This document shows positions 7,828-16,840 of a stretch of 64,000 nt of DNA, piece by piece. The position numbers and the translations under genes are program-made. The stretch comes from Aliivibrio fischeri. Lineage in GTDB: Bacteria > Pseudomonadota > Gammaproteobacteria > Enterobacterales > Vibrionaceae. Location of the stretch: contig NZ_WOBR01000010.1 in assembly GCF_009727955.1 (NCBI RefSeq), positions 1-64,000 on the forward strand, written 5' to 3'. How positions within the stretch are numbered: position 1 is the first letter of the stretch; every line of letters starts with the position of its first letter. Below the pieces are notes generated by a model, which was given only the letters and a program-made list of their open reading frames with translations, had not been told where the DNA came from and did no database searches.

Positions 7828-8250
7828 TGTGTTTGAACTCATTGTATATTCCATATGTCCTGTATGCTCGCACACTTGCTCACTGATTACAGCAAAACCT
7901 TGAGATAAATAAAATTGATAGCTTGCCACATTCTCAGAATATACATTTAGAGTAAGCATTGGGCATTGCCCTTTGGCATGGGAAATTAACTGCTTACCAA
8001 TCCCCTTACCTTGATACTCTGGTGATACAAAAATTGCAGCTAACATATTTTCATACAAAGAATAGAATCCAACAACTTTTGAGTCTACCTCGGCCACATA
8101 AGTTTTAGATGCAGGAATGTAAATATCACGCATATTATCAACTTGCGATACCCAAAATTCAGCAGATACGAAATCATGCGCTTTAATTGAGGAGTTAAGC
8201 CAAATATCTAAAACTGCATTGATATCTTGCGGAGTATATTGTCGTATCAT
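7825..8250 (-). CDS. GNAT family N-acetyltransferase (YiaC/YjaB-like)
   Basis: 141 residues, full length for the family. N-terminus MIRQYTPQDINAVLDIWLNSSIKAHDF, then acetyl-CoA-binding motif A, IFVSPEYQGKGIGKQLISHA (Q/R-x-x-G-x-G/A at about residue 79-85), and motif B, LNVYSENVASYQFYLSQGF. It most resembles the E. coli YiaC/YjaB type. It presumably transfers acetyl from acetyl-CoA to an amine; the substrate (protein lysine, antibiotic or metabolite) cannot be read from sequence. A typical cassette gene, with a 110-bp leader before it that could hold a promoter. Confidence 0.9.
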   Translation of the reverse strand: MIRQYTPQDINAVLDIWLNSSIKAHDFVSAEFWVSQVDNMRDIYIPASKTYVAEVDSKVVGFYSLYENMLAAIFVSPEYQGKGIGKQLISHAKGQCPMLTLNVYSENVASYQFYLSQGFAVISEQVCEHTGHMEYTMSSNT

Positions 8251-8362
8251 TTCACTCTTAACCTTTTGTTTAATTGATAATAAACCTACATTATTTTCTA
8301 TTGAGCAATCAACGTATTGAAGATTTACGACAAAATAAGCCTATATTTCCATCGGAAACACA

Positions 8363-8481
8363 TAACGCCTGCATAACACGTTTGTTACCATGCAGATTAA
8401 GCCTAAATTTACCACTTAATACGGTAAACCCAAAGAAATCTAGAATGCCGAATGTAGCAAATCGTGTTGATGCATTTGTTA
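8363..8481 (-). repeat. Integron attC site (copy 14)
   Basis: 119-bp attC of the ACTTAATACGGTAAAC centre subtype. The arm is TTTGTTAC against GTAGCAAA (one mismatch). Confidence 0.92.
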
Positions 8482-8490
8482 TATTGCCTA

Positions 8491-8991
8491 CTAAAAATTA
8501 CAGTGCTGACTTTCACAAGGTACACCATCGCCATCTCCATCCATTTTTGTATTTGGACAATTAGCAATGTAGAACTTAGCTTCGTCACATGACCTCATTT
8601 CGCTACAGTAAGTTTTTCCATCACAGCTAAAACCCATATTTTCATATGCAGGCGTTGTAATAAGTAAAGGTGCTGAGTCGTTTTTAGATACGTTACTTTT
8701 TGACAAAAATTGATAGCCAAGTATGCCGATTGTGATAACAGCTAACACTAAAATTTTTGTTACGAAAGAGCTTCTAGATTTAGATGGTTGAACACCGATT
8801 AGTGAAATAGATTTAGCATTCGTTTTATCATTTTTATATTCAATTAAAAATGCTACCTCATCACCAACTTGTGGCCGACGGTAACCTTTTTTAAATTGAG
8901 AGATGTGAGCGAATATATCACCTGACCCATTGTCACTTTGAATAAACCCAAAACCACGATCATCAACCCATTTTATGATTTTACCTTTCAT
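8491..8991 (-). CDS. Cold-shock domain / transmembrane / Excalibur domain fusion protein
   Basis: Start at MKGKIIKWVDD (8991) with AAGGAAAGGT upstream; the longer frame needs TTG. About 166 residues. Residues 1-65 form a cold-shock domain with both RNP motifs (DDRGFGFIQ, DIFAHIS). A single transmembrane helix follows (about 77-97, VTKILVLAVITIGILGYQFL). The C-terminal 45 residues are an Excalibur-type calcium-binding domain (SCDEAKFYIANCPNTKMDGDGDGVPCE). The layout puts a nucleic-acid-binding domain in the cytoplasm and a DxDxDG calcium loop outside. Function unknown. Confidence 0.88.
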   Translation of the reverse strand: MKGKIIKWVDDRGFGFIQSDNGSGDIFAHISQFKKGYRRPQVGDEVAFLIEYKNDKTNAKSISLIGVQPSKSRSSFVTKILVLAVITIGILGYQFLSKSNVSKNDSAPLLITTPAYENMGFSCDGKTYCSEMRSCDEAKFYIANCPNTKMDGDGDGVPCESQHCNF

Positions 8992-9014
8992 ACCTTTCCT
9001 TTTCACTGGCAATA

Positions 9015-9135
9015 TAACGCCTGCATAACACGTTTGCTACGATACAGACTTAGCTAAATTTTACTGCCTTAATCACTGAAACTAAAGGCAAACCGACAAC
9101 GCCGAATGTAGCAAATCGTGTTGATGCATTTGTTA
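9015..9135 (-). repeat. Integron attC site (copy 15, attI-proximal)
   Basis: 121-bp attC ending the first cassette of the array. TTTGCTAC/GTAGCAAA arms. Confidence 0.93.
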
Positions 9136-9744
9136 TGTTTTGACTATAATTTTGTGAGTTTGCTTAGACTGATTAAATACAATATTTTCGCCTCTAAAAA
9201 TACGAGCAAACGACTTTAACGAAAACCATGCATACATACCAAAACATGGGAATGCTATACACTGTGCAATTATAACTTGGCTTAATTGAAGACCTAACAT
9301 TTTGCCAAAAATTAACGGTGTGAATGCTAAGAAAGCGAATGTACCATAAAGTACTATATGTAATATTTTTCTCCACAACCTAGACCATTTACTTACGTAT
9401 TTTTGTTTAAATGAAATTTTATGATTACCATCAACATTTATCTTCTCTAAGTAGTGATGTGCCAATACATAATCTCTTAAGCATTTAACTGGGTCTTCTA
9501 GGGTAAGGATATATTCAACCTCACTAGTAGATACAACTGTGGAATTAGCTAATGCCTGATAACCTTTTTCAATGGAGTAAGGGTGAAGCTCTCCCTTTTG
9601 AATATCACTTAAAAACTCTCTAGAAAAACGATAATCATCACGTAATCGGACACTCTTACCTGCTATTAAATCATAGTACGCTTTTCCTGCACCAACCAAG
9701 GTCGCAATAGCTGCAATACTCTTAATTATTGTTGAAATATCCAT
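9133..9744 (-). CDS. Hypothetical membrane protein in the first (attI-proximal) cassette
   Basis: 203 residues. A weakly hydrophobic N-terminus (MDISTIIKSIAAIATLVGAG) is followed by a charged helical region (28-120) and two clear transmembrane helices (about 127-147 and 154-176). Not recognised. It is the cassette next to attI, so it is the most recently inserted, if insertion is at attI as usual, and the one best placed for expression from an attI-side promoter. The stop overlaps the attC by three bases. The N-terminal helix plus two late helices recall small two-TM defence effectors, but that is only a resemblance. Confidence 0.75.
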   Translation of the reverse strand: MDISTIIKSIAAIATLVGAGKAYYDLIAGKSVRLRDDYRFSREFLSDIQKGELHPYSIEKGYQALANSTVVSTSEVEYILTLEDPVKCLRDYVLAHHYLEKINVDGNHKISFKQKYVSKWSRLWRKILHIVLYGTFAFLAFTPLIFGKMLGLQLSQVIIAQCIAFPCFGMYAWFSLKSFARIFRGENIVFNQSKQTHKIIVKT

Positions 9745-9929
9745 CTTTATTATAGAGTCCTATAAAAACATAACATTTAATTATACCCACCACATTCGTA
9801 ATCTCTACTGAATATATTTCTGTACGTATAAATTCAATATTCTATTTCAAAACCAATAACCTAGCACCTAAAACCACTGAAACTTCAAAAGAATTATACG
9901 TAATTGGTTCGTATATCTCACTTTTAGCC
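9745..9929 (-). other. attI recombination site and integron leader
   Basis: The junction with the first cassette lies at about 9771-9774 (TAAC on the plus strand, GTTA on the minus strand), in the context AAAAACATAACATTTAA that matches the outer bases of the attC junctions. The rest is AT-rich with no gene. An attI-side promoter reading into the cassettes is expected here, but I could not fix one with confidence. Confidence 0.6.
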
Positions 9930-9958
9930 TTGCATACATGTAACTGATTAAATAGACA
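9930..9958 (+). promoter_or_regulatory. Candidate integrase promoter with degenerate LexA-like site
   Basis: TTGCAT (9930-9935), 17 bp, TAGACA (9953-9958). The overlapping sequence CTGATTAAATAGACAA (9944-9959) has the CTG-N10-CA(G) spacing of a LexA box with the last G replaced by A. LexA control of chromosomal integron integrases is known in Vibrio; this copy is weak. Confidence 0.35.
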
Positions 9959-10018
9959 ATTCCATCAAAATTTAATCTAACCTTCAAATATACGAACCCA
10001 AATTGAAACTCTAGTGAA

Positions 10019-11047
10019 GTGACTTACACTCAATACACCATTAACCACCACATACAAAGCAACATGGATATCCCATTAGATCTAAAACCAGATTCACAAC
10101 GCTTTACCGACCAACTTCGAATTTTCATTCGAACACGTGCACTAGCCTATAATACAGAGAAACAATACATTTATTGGATAAGTTGTTTCATTCGTCATAA
10201 CAACTACACATCAAAAGACGAAATTAATGCCTTTGATATACCAGCCTACCTTGAGCACTTAGTCGTAAAACAGAACGTATCACCAAATACACAAAAAACC
10301 GCTTTAAACGCACTCATATTTTTATGTCGTGAATACCTTCAACAATCAGTCGCTAACCTTGAATTTAAACGTTCGAAAAAAGCAACTAAACTCCCTACAG
10401 TTTTTACACACAGTGAAGCCATCTCCGTTATAAATGAACTTGACCACCCCACGAAACTAATTGCACAACTTATGTACGGAAGCGGCTTACGAATAAACGA
10501 AGCATTAAGGTTAAGAGTAGATGATATCGATCTTATCCATAAAACCATCACCATAAGAAATGGTAAAGGTAATAAAGATAGAACCACCGTACTGCCCGAA
10601 AGCATCATTCCAGAGCTGAAAACGCAACTCGCGTTTGTAAAACAACAGCATAAAATGGATGCAATAAATGGGGATGACGAAGTCTATCTACCTAATGCCA
10701 TTGCAAAAAAATATCCTCACAGAGCGAAAAGTTATGGTTGGCAATATTTGTTTCCTTCGAAACAGATCAGCAAAGATCCACGTTCTGGACAACGTCGTCG
10801 ACATCACATGTTAGATAGAAGCGTTCAAAAGCAAGTAACCAATGCGATTAAAAAACTCGAGATAGATAAAAAAGCCAGCAGTCACACATTTAGACATAGT
10901 TTTGCGACACGAATTTTAGAGCGAGGTGGAGATCTGAGGACAATACAAGAATTATTGGGTCATTCTGATATCAAAACGACCCAAATTTACACTCACGTAA
11001 TAGGCTTACATTTCTCTGGAACAAAAAGCCCATTAGATTTTGACTAA
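10019..11047 (+). CDS. intI: Integron integrase (IntIA type)
   Basis: Tyrosine recombinase that inserts and shuffles cassettes between attI and attC. 342 residues from GTG; an ATG at 10064 (MDIPLDLK) would give 327 and may be the true start. Catalytic residues in GTG numbering: R158 (GSGLRINEAL), H289/R292 (HTFRH), H315 (LLGHSDIK), Y324 (TQIYTHV). The extra segment specific to integron integrases is present at about 222-265 (LPNAIAKKYPHRAKSYGWQY...RRRHHM). It is transcribed away from the cassettes, the standard layout. The gene is intact, so the array is probably still recombinogenic. Confidence 0.97.
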   Translation: MTYTQYTINHHIQSNMDIPLDLKPDSQRFTDQLRIFIRTRALAYNTEKQYIYWISCFIRHNNYTSKDEINAFDIPAYLEHLVVKQNVSPNTQKTALNALIFLCREYLQQSVANLEFKRSKKATKLPTVFTHSEAISVINELDHPTKLIAQLMYGSGLRINEALRLRVDDIDLIHKTITIRNGKGNKDRTTVLPESIIPELKTQLAFVKQQHKMDAINGDDEVYLPNAIAKKYPHRAKSYGWQYLFPSKQISKDPRSGQRRRHHMLDRSVQKQVTNAIKKLEIDKKASSHTFRHSFATRILERGGDLRTIQELLGHSDIKTTQIYTHVIGLHFSGTKSPLDFD

Positions 11048-11053
11048 TGTTGA

Positions 11054-11227
11054 CTACATTTCATATTGGCGATGCTTTAGCGAATAGAAAATGGCTCTAA
11101 TCGCTTTCGCCAAAAAGAAAACTGCAACAACAACAAAAAACTTACTAACAACAAAGCCCGGAGTTAAATAAGAAACAATCGCGCAAAAAGCACCAATCAG
11201 TGCCGATAACATCCACTCTTTTTGCAT
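11054..11227 (-). CDS. Small membrane protein (57 residues)
   Basis: Too short for usual gene finders. ATG at 11227 lies 2 nt after the stop of the HDOD gene, suggesting translational coupling. The protein starts MQKEWMLSALIGAFCAIV and has two hydrophobic segments (about 7-21 and 25-40, the latter FVVSKFFVVVAVFFLA), then a basic tail (KAIRAIFYSLKHRQYEM). It ends 6 nt from the convergent integrase gene. Function unknown; it probably sits in the inner membrane and is co-expressed with the HDOD protein. Confidence 0.65.
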   Translation of the reverse strand: MQKEWMLSALIGAFCAIVSYLTPGFVVSKFFVVVAVFFLAKAIRAIFYSLKHRQYEM

Positions 11228-11229
11228 GA

Positions 11230-12054
11230 TTACACAACTAATCGAGCCATTTCGACACCCGAACCTCTTACTTCATCAATGTGCTCAATCACATTCTCAT
11301 TCACAAATAAAATATCTACTTCGATCTGCTCAGAAAGCCATACTTTTTTAGCATCACGTGTTTCAAGTTTATCCCATTCACGATTAATCGCATTCGCCAA
11401 ACGCACTGTCGCTGCCAGTGGAGAATAAATGTTATCAACTTTTGGCTCGTATTGTTCAGAAATAGCAAAAACTAACTCTTTAGAAAAACTCCAACTTTCA
11501 GCCAATTTAGCACCTAAAACAGCACTATCTGTATTGATTGTTGAACGTTGCGCATTAACTTTAGAGTCGCCTGCTTCCATTTTCTCAAAGATCTCAGGAA
11601 CTTTATCTGCCATAACAGTATAGATCATTAAATCACCGATGTTATGAAGCATACCCGCCGTAAAAGCATCATTAGGGTTAACTGAGCAACTTTCACCAAT
11701 GGCTTTGCTTAATACAGCAACTTCAAAAGTTTCTTGCCAAAAGCTTTCTAGATCAATCACTTCAACATAAGGAAAAGCACTTACAAGTGAAGAAGCAATA
11801 ATAAGAGTCTTAAGCGGTTCAAGACCTAAACGTACAACAGCTTGATTAACAGATGATACGCTTTTACCACGCGAGAAATGCGCAGAGTTAGCCAAACGTA
11901 ATACACGACCACTCACCACTTGCTCAAGTGAAATTGTTTTTGATAAATCTTGCAACTCAACGTCAGGATCATTTACCAATTCCATCATTTCACGGATCAC
12001 TTTCGGAATTTTTGGTAACTCGTGAGCATGACTTAAAATTTCATTTTGTTCCAT
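11230..12054 (-). CDS. HDOD domain protein
   Basis: Start chosen at MEQNEILSHAHELPKIP (12054), preceded by GGAGAAAGAAT; about 274 residues. HDOD domains are degenerate HD phosphohydrolase folds. Here the region LPKIPKVIREMMELVNDPDVELQDLSKTI and the later FTAGMLHNIGDLMI (HN in place of catalytic HD) are typical. Such proteins act in signalling and motility in gammaproteobacteria, usually without enzyme activity. It lies 22 nt downstream of the thioesterase gene and directly upstream of the 57-residue protein, so the three look like one minus-strand operon. Confidence 0.9.
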   Translation of the reverse strand: MEQNEILSHAHELPKIPKVIREMMELVNDPDVELQDLSKTISLEQVVSGRVLRLANSAHFSRGKSVSSVNQAVVRLGLEPLKTLIIASSLVSAFPYVEVIDLESFWQETFEVAVLSKAIGESCSVNPNDAFTAGMLHNIGDLMIYTVMADKVPEIFEKMEAGDSKVNAQRSTINTDSAVLGAKLAESWSFSKELVFAISEQYEPKVDNIYSPLAATVRLANAINREWDKLETRDAKKVWLSEQIEVDILFVNENVIEHIDEVRGSGVEMARLVV

Positions 12055-12076
12055 ATTCTTTCTCCACAACAAGTCG

Positions 12077-12502
12077 CTACTTTTTCTTTTTCATCACAGC
12101 CACAGTAAAGCGGCTTGTGCAGACTAAGCGGTCTCGTTGATCTTTAATATCAATCACCCAAACTTGGGTAGTTGCACCTAAATGTAAAGGCTTGGCCGTG
12201 GCGAAAACAGTTCCTTCACGTACAGCTCTAATATGGTTGGCATTTATCTCTAAACCAACACAATATTTTGATTCATCAACACACCAATTTGCCGCAATAG
12301 AAGCAACAGACTCAGCTAATGCAACTGATGCCCCACCATGCAACATGCCTAATGGTTGATGAACCGTCGATGTCACAGGCATAGATGCAGTAATCGAATT
12401 ATCATCATATGCACAATATTCAATGCTTAACGCTTCCATTAAGGTATTACGAGACGTCGTGTTTAAGACAGTTAAATCCATCTCACGTTTCCAAATACTC
12501 AT
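12077..12502 (-). CDS. menI: Hotdog-fold thioesterase, MenI/YdiI-like
   Basis: Start at MSIWKREMDLTVLN (12502), preceded by AGGAGTG; 141 residues, the family length. It matches YdiI along its length: MPVTSTVHQPLGMLHGGASVALAES with the active-site region LHGG...AES, then GLEINANHIRAVREGTVFATAKPLHLGATTQVW. MenI hydrolyses 1,4-dihydroxy-2-naphthoyl-CoA in menaquinone synthesis; YdiI-type enzymes also act on other acyl-CoAs. First gene of a likely operon with the HDOD protein. Confidence 0.85.
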   Translation of the reverse strand: MSIWKREMDLTVLNTTSRNTLMEALSIEYCAYDDNSITASMPVTSTVHQPLGMLHGGASVALAESVASIAANWCVDESKYCVGLEINANHIRAVREGTVFATAKPLHLGATTQVWVIDIKDQRDRLVCTSRFTVAVMKKKK

Positions 12503-12646
12503 TTTCACTCCTAATGTAATCGTTAATATATATATCGACAGTTTACACCCAACCTGTACGTTGAAAAACATATTTTCGCTTGTTGAACGCTTTTACTAAC
12601 TGATAAACTTCACAAAAATATTTGGTTTAACTCATGTAGGATAACT

Positions 12647-13351
12647 ATGTTAAATAAAAGCATGATTACTAACTTGATTTCGTTAATCTTGTTAGGTGTT
12701 GGTTATTACACGCAACAAAACACACTCTATTATATTGGCCTATTCGCTTTCTCTGGTGCGTTAACAAACTGGCTAGCTATTCATATGTTGTTTGAAAAGG
12801 TTCCAGGTCTTTATGGTTCAGGTGTCATTCCTGCACGTTTTGAAGAGTTTAAAGCCAGCATTAAACGTTTAATGATGGATCAGTTTTTCACCAAAGCGAA
12901 CGTAGATAAGTTTTTATCAAATGAAATGAGCTCTGCTACGAACATTAATCTAAAGCCTGTTATTGATAAAATCGATCTTTCACCAGCCTTTGATTCTTTG
13001 GTTGAAGTGATCATGAACTCTCAATTTGGTGGCATGCTTGCGATGTTTGGTGGTCAAGAAGCCATTGACCCAATGCGTGAACCGTTTATTGAAAAAATGA
13101 AGGCATCAATTACTGAGATCAGCCAGCAAGAGCAATTTAAACAAGCACTAAAAGAAGAGCTTGAAGCGCCAGAAATGATGGAAGACATTCAATCGACGAT
13201 TGAGGATATTATTGACCAACGCCTAAATGAATTAACTCCTAAGATGGTGAAAGAGATGGTTCAGGATATGATCAAAAATCACCTAGGATGGCTAGTGGTT
13301 TGGGGTGGTATTTTCGGTGGTGCTATCGGAATGCTTTCCACTCTAATTTAA
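12647..13351 (+). CDS. DUF445 family membrane protein
   Basis: 234 residues; AGGATAACT before the ATG. An N-terminal hydrophobic pair (about 8-45) contains FAFSGALTNWLAIHMLFEKVPGLYGSGVIPARFEEFK, the hallmark of DUF445, where the protein follows the first helix. A charged helical middle (60-205) and a C-terminal helix (GWLVVWGGIFGGAIGMLSTLI) follow. Widespread inner-membrane family of unknown role. It stands alone and divergent from the thioesterase operon, with a terminator after it. Confidence 0.88.
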   Translation: MLNKSMITNLISLILLGVGYYTQQNTLYYIGLFAFSGALTNWLAIHMLFEKVPGLYGSGVIPARFEEFKASIKRLMMDQFFTKANVDKFLSNEMSSATNINLKPVIDKIDLSPAFDSLVEVIMNSQFGGMLAMFGGQEAIDPMREPFIEKMKASITEISQQEQFKQALKEELEAPEMMEDIQSTIEDIIDQRLNELTPKMVKEMVQDMIKNHLGWLVVWGGIFGGAIGMLSTLI

Positions 13352-13400
13352 TCCATAAATATCTCAGATACCAATTTTTAAAACCAATGCCTTAGATACA

Positions 13401-13432
13401 AAAATGCCAGCATCAATTCGCTGGCATTTTTT
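13401..13432. terminator. Bidirectional Rho-independent terminator
   Basis: Perfect 11-bp stem AAAATGCCAGC/GCTGGCATTTT with an 8-nt loop between the convergent genes ending at 13351 and 13450. Poly-A and poly-T flanks let it serve both strands. Confidence 0.9.
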
Positions 13433-13449
13433 ATGGATTCAATCTCAAA

Positions 13450-13650
13450 TTAATGGATTGGCGCGCTATCGTCAGCACTGAATTTACCAAAGTGTGCTTC
13501 AAGTACTTCTGGTGTTAACTCACCCGCTTCTTCAAGACGTTTTAGCTCAGCAACAATGGCTTTTTGCTCTTCAATTGATGGCAACGCTTCTTCTGGTTTA
13601 TCCGCTTCTTGTTGAACCATTTCTTGAAGTTCTTTTTCAAAATCACTCAT
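13450..13650 (-). CDS. Small acidic conserved hypothetical protein
   Basis: 66 residues, strongly acidic and helical: MSDFEKELQEMVQQEADKPE, then PSIEEQKAIVAELKRLEEAGELTPEVLEAHFGKF. GAGAA precedes the start. No transmembrane segment or known domain. The pattern looks like a small helical adaptor or regulatory protein, but nothing in the sequence shows a partner. Between a terminator and the chemoreceptor gene. Confidence 0.75.
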   Translation of the reverse strand: MSDFEKELQEMVQQEADKPEEALPSIEEQKAIVAELKRLEEAGELTPEVLEAHFGKFSADDSAPIH

Positions 13651-13729
13651 GATTATTTTCTCAATTCATAAAAACAATTAGGGGGATTCTACAAGAGAAC
13701 CCCTCAAAAGGTAAACCTAAAGCCGTCTG

Positions 13730-15643
13730 TTAGACTTTAAAAGCACCAACTAATTGATCTAATCGTTGTGAAAGTGCGTTCAATTGTTGACTTGAATCCG
13801 CAAGTTCTTGTGCTGTAGCGGTGGTTAACTCATTAATACCATTAATTTCTTCGATATTTTGGTTAATCGTATAAACCACAGTAGATTGCTCTTCTGTTGC
13901 CGTTGCCACTTGCGTATTCATATCAGAAATATCTGTGATACTTTTTGCAATACCCGCTAACACTTGTGTTGCACTATCTGCTGATTCAACACCACGAGCC
14001 GTTACACTGTGACTTGCTTCCATCGCATCCACCGCATTTTTCGCTTCGTTTTGCAGTTGATCAATCATCTTCTGGATTTCATCCGTCGATTCTGATGTAC
14101 GACTTGCTAGTTGACGAACTTCATCTGCAACCACAGCAAAACCACGACCATGATCACCAGCACGAGCAGCTTCAATGGCTGCGTTTAGCGCAAGTAAGTT
14201 GGTTTGCTCTGAAATACCACGAATAACGTCAAGGATAGAGCCAATATCTTGTGTTGTACCCGCTAATTGCTCCACCACATGGCTCACTTGAACTAAATCA
14301 CCTTCAAGTTGGGTAATTGCATCACGAGAATCAATCACAGTTTGACGACCATCTTGAGTGCTTGCTTCCGCTTTACTTGCTGATTGTGCTGCATTCGCCG
14401 CATTGGATGCAATTTCGTTAATCGTACTGCCCATTTGGTTAATAGCCGTTACTACTTGAAGCGTTTGGTCACGCTGCATTTCACTGTTATCACGTGTTGA
14501 TGTTGCTTTTAATGCTACGTTCTCAGCCGTAGTGTGTAATACATGACCGGTTTCAACCACTTCAGAAACCGTATTGTGAATTTTCTCGACAAAACTATTA
14601 AAGCCTTTTGAAAGTTCCGTGATTTCATCATTACCTTTCACTTCGATACGATGCGTTAAGTCACCTTCCCCCTCACCTAGTTCTTTAAAGCGATGTGCAA
14701 GCTCGTTCAGTTTATTAGTAATTGAGCCTGCGCCCCAAATCGCTAAAGAGACAAATACCGCAATAATCACCACAATCCACATAATGATATCTTGAGTAGA
14801 GGCATGCAAACTTTCAAACACTTCAGAAACCGGCACTTCAGCAACAATAAACCACTCCATTGAAGGAATGTAATGCGAAGCGATAAAGATCTCTTGGCCA
14901 CCTTTTTCCATGCGACTTAGATTGAAGTTTTTCTTTGTCAGTAATACCGATGCTTCAGCAGAGCCAACCACATCCTTAATGGTTTGCTTGCCCATAATCG
15001 CTTTGTTTTTATGGATTTTGATATTACCGTCACCATCCATTAAATAAACAAAACCCGTTTGTTCAATTCTAAATCCATTTAACAAAGCAACCATATCATC
15101 TAATGATTTAGATAAACCAGCCATTGAAACGCCATTTAGCTGTTGGAAATTAACAAACAGTTTTACTTCACCGTTTTGTTCGGTAAATACATTCAACATA
15201 CGCTCAGGGCCACTTTGTGTGAACCCAAAAAACCAAGCGTCTTGTTGTTTGTTTAGTTGACGTAAAAAACCATCCTGATTCCAATAGTTTGCTGTTTGAC
15301 GGTTAGCAACAGATGCATCATTTAGATTATGTTGTTGTTTTAGTTTATTTAATTGACCAATAAGAACATCTTGGTCTTCAGGAGAGATGTAAGGATCAGA
15401 AATAGCATCGATAATGAAAGGGTTATTAGACATTTGCTCAGCAGCAGCAGAAAGTACAGCCACCTCTTTATCTACTTCTCCACCAATTCGGTCGAGAATG
15501 GTAGGAAGCTCAAGCGTGGTTAGCCTTTCATCTAAAGTTTCGTACGCTTTTTTTTGGGCAACAATACCCACAAGAGAAGTTGAAGCAATGATAGCGATAA
15601 CGATACCGGCAACGAGTTTCTGTTTTATTGTTAGATTAATCAT
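13730..15643 (-). CDS. Methyl-accepting chemotaxis protein with periplasmic Cache sensor
   Basis: 637 residues; GTGGAAAAATT precedes the ATG. N-terminal transmembrane helix (about 8-28), periplasmic double-Cache-type domain (30-280, with [20 protein letters not shown] and [21 protein letters not shown]), second transmembrane helix (about 285-307), HAMP, and a cytoplasmic signalling domain with the conserved hairpin tip [37 protein letters not shown] written here in outline (I-E-A-A-R-A-G core). It would report a small ligand to CheA/CheW. The ligand cannot be read. Confidence 0.95.
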   Translation of the reverse strand: MINLTIKQKLVAGIVIAIIASTSLVGIVAQKKAYETLDERLTTLELPTILDRIGGEVDKEVAVLSAAAEQMSNNPFIIDAISDPYISPEDQDVLIGQLNKLKQQHNLNDASVANRQTANYWNQDGFLRQLNKQQDAWFFGFTQSGPERMLNVFTEQNGEVKLFVNFQQLNGVSMAGLSKSLDDMVALLNGFRIEQTGFVYLMDGDGNIKIHKNKAIMGKQTIKDVVGSAEASVLLTKKNFNLSRMEKGGQEIFIASHYIPSMEWFIVAEVPVSEVFESLHASTQDIIMWIVVIIAVFVSLAIWGAGSITNKLNELAHRFKELGEGEGDLTHRIEVKGNDEITELSKGFNSFVEKIHNTVSEVVETGHVLHTTAENVALKATSTRDNSEMQRDQTLQVVTAINQMGSTINEIASNAANAAQSASKAEASTQDGRQTVIDSRDAITQLEGDLVQVSHVVEQLAGTTQDIGSILDVIRGISEQTNLLALNAAIEAARAGDHGRGFAVVADEVRQLASRTSESTDEIQKMIDQLQNEAKNAVDAMEASHSVTARGVESADSATQVLAGIAKSITDISDMNTQVATATEEQSTVVYTINQNIEEINGINELTTATAQELADSSQQLNALSQRLDQLVGAFKV

Positions 15644-15835
15644 AATTTTTCCACAGCTAAAATAGACCCTTCATATAACGACCGTACATTTCATAACTTT
15701 AATAAATAATTATAAAAACATTCATTAATTAAATAGTTGAATAATTTCGAACTAAACCCAATCTTATTAGGAACTAATGTGGCTTTATTGAGTCACAGAC
15801 AATAATTACTAAACAATCCAGACATTGGGTGAACT

Positions 15836-16792
15836 ATGCCAGCGTTAAAAATTCAACAATTACAAACTTACCTTGAATCTCAAGTCATTGGTCAACCAGA
15901 TTTAGTAAAGCAGTTATTAATTGCCCTACTTGCAGATGGTCATATTTTAGTTGAAGGTCCTCCGGGTCTTGCAAAAACGCGTGCAGTTAAAATTTTGGCA
16001 GACTCTATTGAGGGAGATTTCCACCGTATTCAATTCACTCCTGACTTATTGCCATCAGACTTAACCGGTACCGATATTTACCGTCAAGAGACCGGTGAAT
16101 TTACGTTCCAACCGGGTCCTATTTTCAACTCATTAGTATTGGCTGATGAGATTAACCGTGCGCCAGCCAAAGTCCAAGCGGCGATGCTAGAAGCCATGGC
16201 TGAAAAACAAATTACAGCAGGTCGAAATACCTATCAACTGCCTGAGCTATTCTTAGTCATGGCAACGCAAAACCCGATTGAACAAGAAGGGACTTACCCA
16301 CTACCAGAAGCGCAGCTTGACCGTTTCTTAATGCATTTGGATGTGGATTACCCTGGCGCACAAGACGAACTAGCCATTCTGCGTTTAAATCGTGGTGAAG
16401 CCTTGGGTGAGCAAGCACAAAGACCACAACCATTAGCGCAAAGTGAGATTTTCAGTGCTCGTAAGGAAGTGTTATCCATTTACATGGCACCTGAAATCGA
16501 GCAGTACATTATTCGTATTACAATGGCGACACGTAAGCCTGCACAATACTGCCAAGAGTTAGCAAACCAACTTGAGATGGGTGTTAGTCCACGAGCGACA
16601 TTAGCGTTAGATCGTTGTGCTCGTGCACACGCATGGTTAGCAGGTCGTGATTACGTAAGCCCTGAAGATGTTCAAGCGATGGCTTATCCTGTATTACGTC
16701 ACCGACTGCTATTAAGCTTCCAAGCGCAAGCAGAAGGCACAACGGCAAATAAAGTCATTGAGCGTTTATTACAAATGGTAGCGGCGTCTTAA
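15836..16792 (+). CDS. MoxR family AAA+ ATPase
   Basis: 318 residues; GGGTGAACT before the ATG. Walker A GPPGLAKT (41-48), Walker B LVLADEIN, sensor and arginine-finger region ATQNPIEQEGTYPLPEAQLDRFL, C-terminal lid domain. MoxR ATPases act as chaperones in the assembly of partner complexes containing VWA proteins. First gene of a six-gene operon with the DUF58 and VWA proteins below, the classical MoxR/Bat arrangement. Confidence 0.95.
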   Translation: MPALKIQQLQTYLESQVIGQPDLVKQLLIALLADGHILVEGPPGLAKTRAVKILADSIEGDFHRIQFTPDLLPSDLTGTDIYRQETGEFTFQPGPIFNSLVLADEINRAPAKVQAAMLEAMAEKQITAGRNTYQLPELFLVMATQNPIEQEGTYPLPEAQLDRFLMHLDVDYPGAQDELAILRLNRGEALGEQAQRPQPLAQSEIFSARKEVLSIYMAPEIEQYIIRITMATRKPAQYCQELANQLEMGVSPRATLALDRCARAHAWLAGRDYVSPEDVQAMAYPVLRHRLLLSFQAQAEGTTANKVIERLLQMVAAS

Positions 16793-16840
16793 TTCAATCA
16801 AGACACATTGCTAAACGTTAATTCGACATAAGCAGATATT

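Noticed and set aside
8274-8564. 96-residue plus-strand frame
   Set aside because: Covers an attC and the end of the cold-shock gene on the other strand; no codon or domain support.
15-9135. Regularly spaced repeats that could be taken for a CRISPR array
   Set aside because: The repeats are about 100-121 bp, palindromic over their whole length, separated by gene-sized inserts and next to an integron integrase. They are attC sites.
9771-9930. A defined cassette promoter (Pc) in attI
   Set aside because: Several AT-rich hexamers fit loosely, but none had both good boxes and spacing, so no promoter was called.
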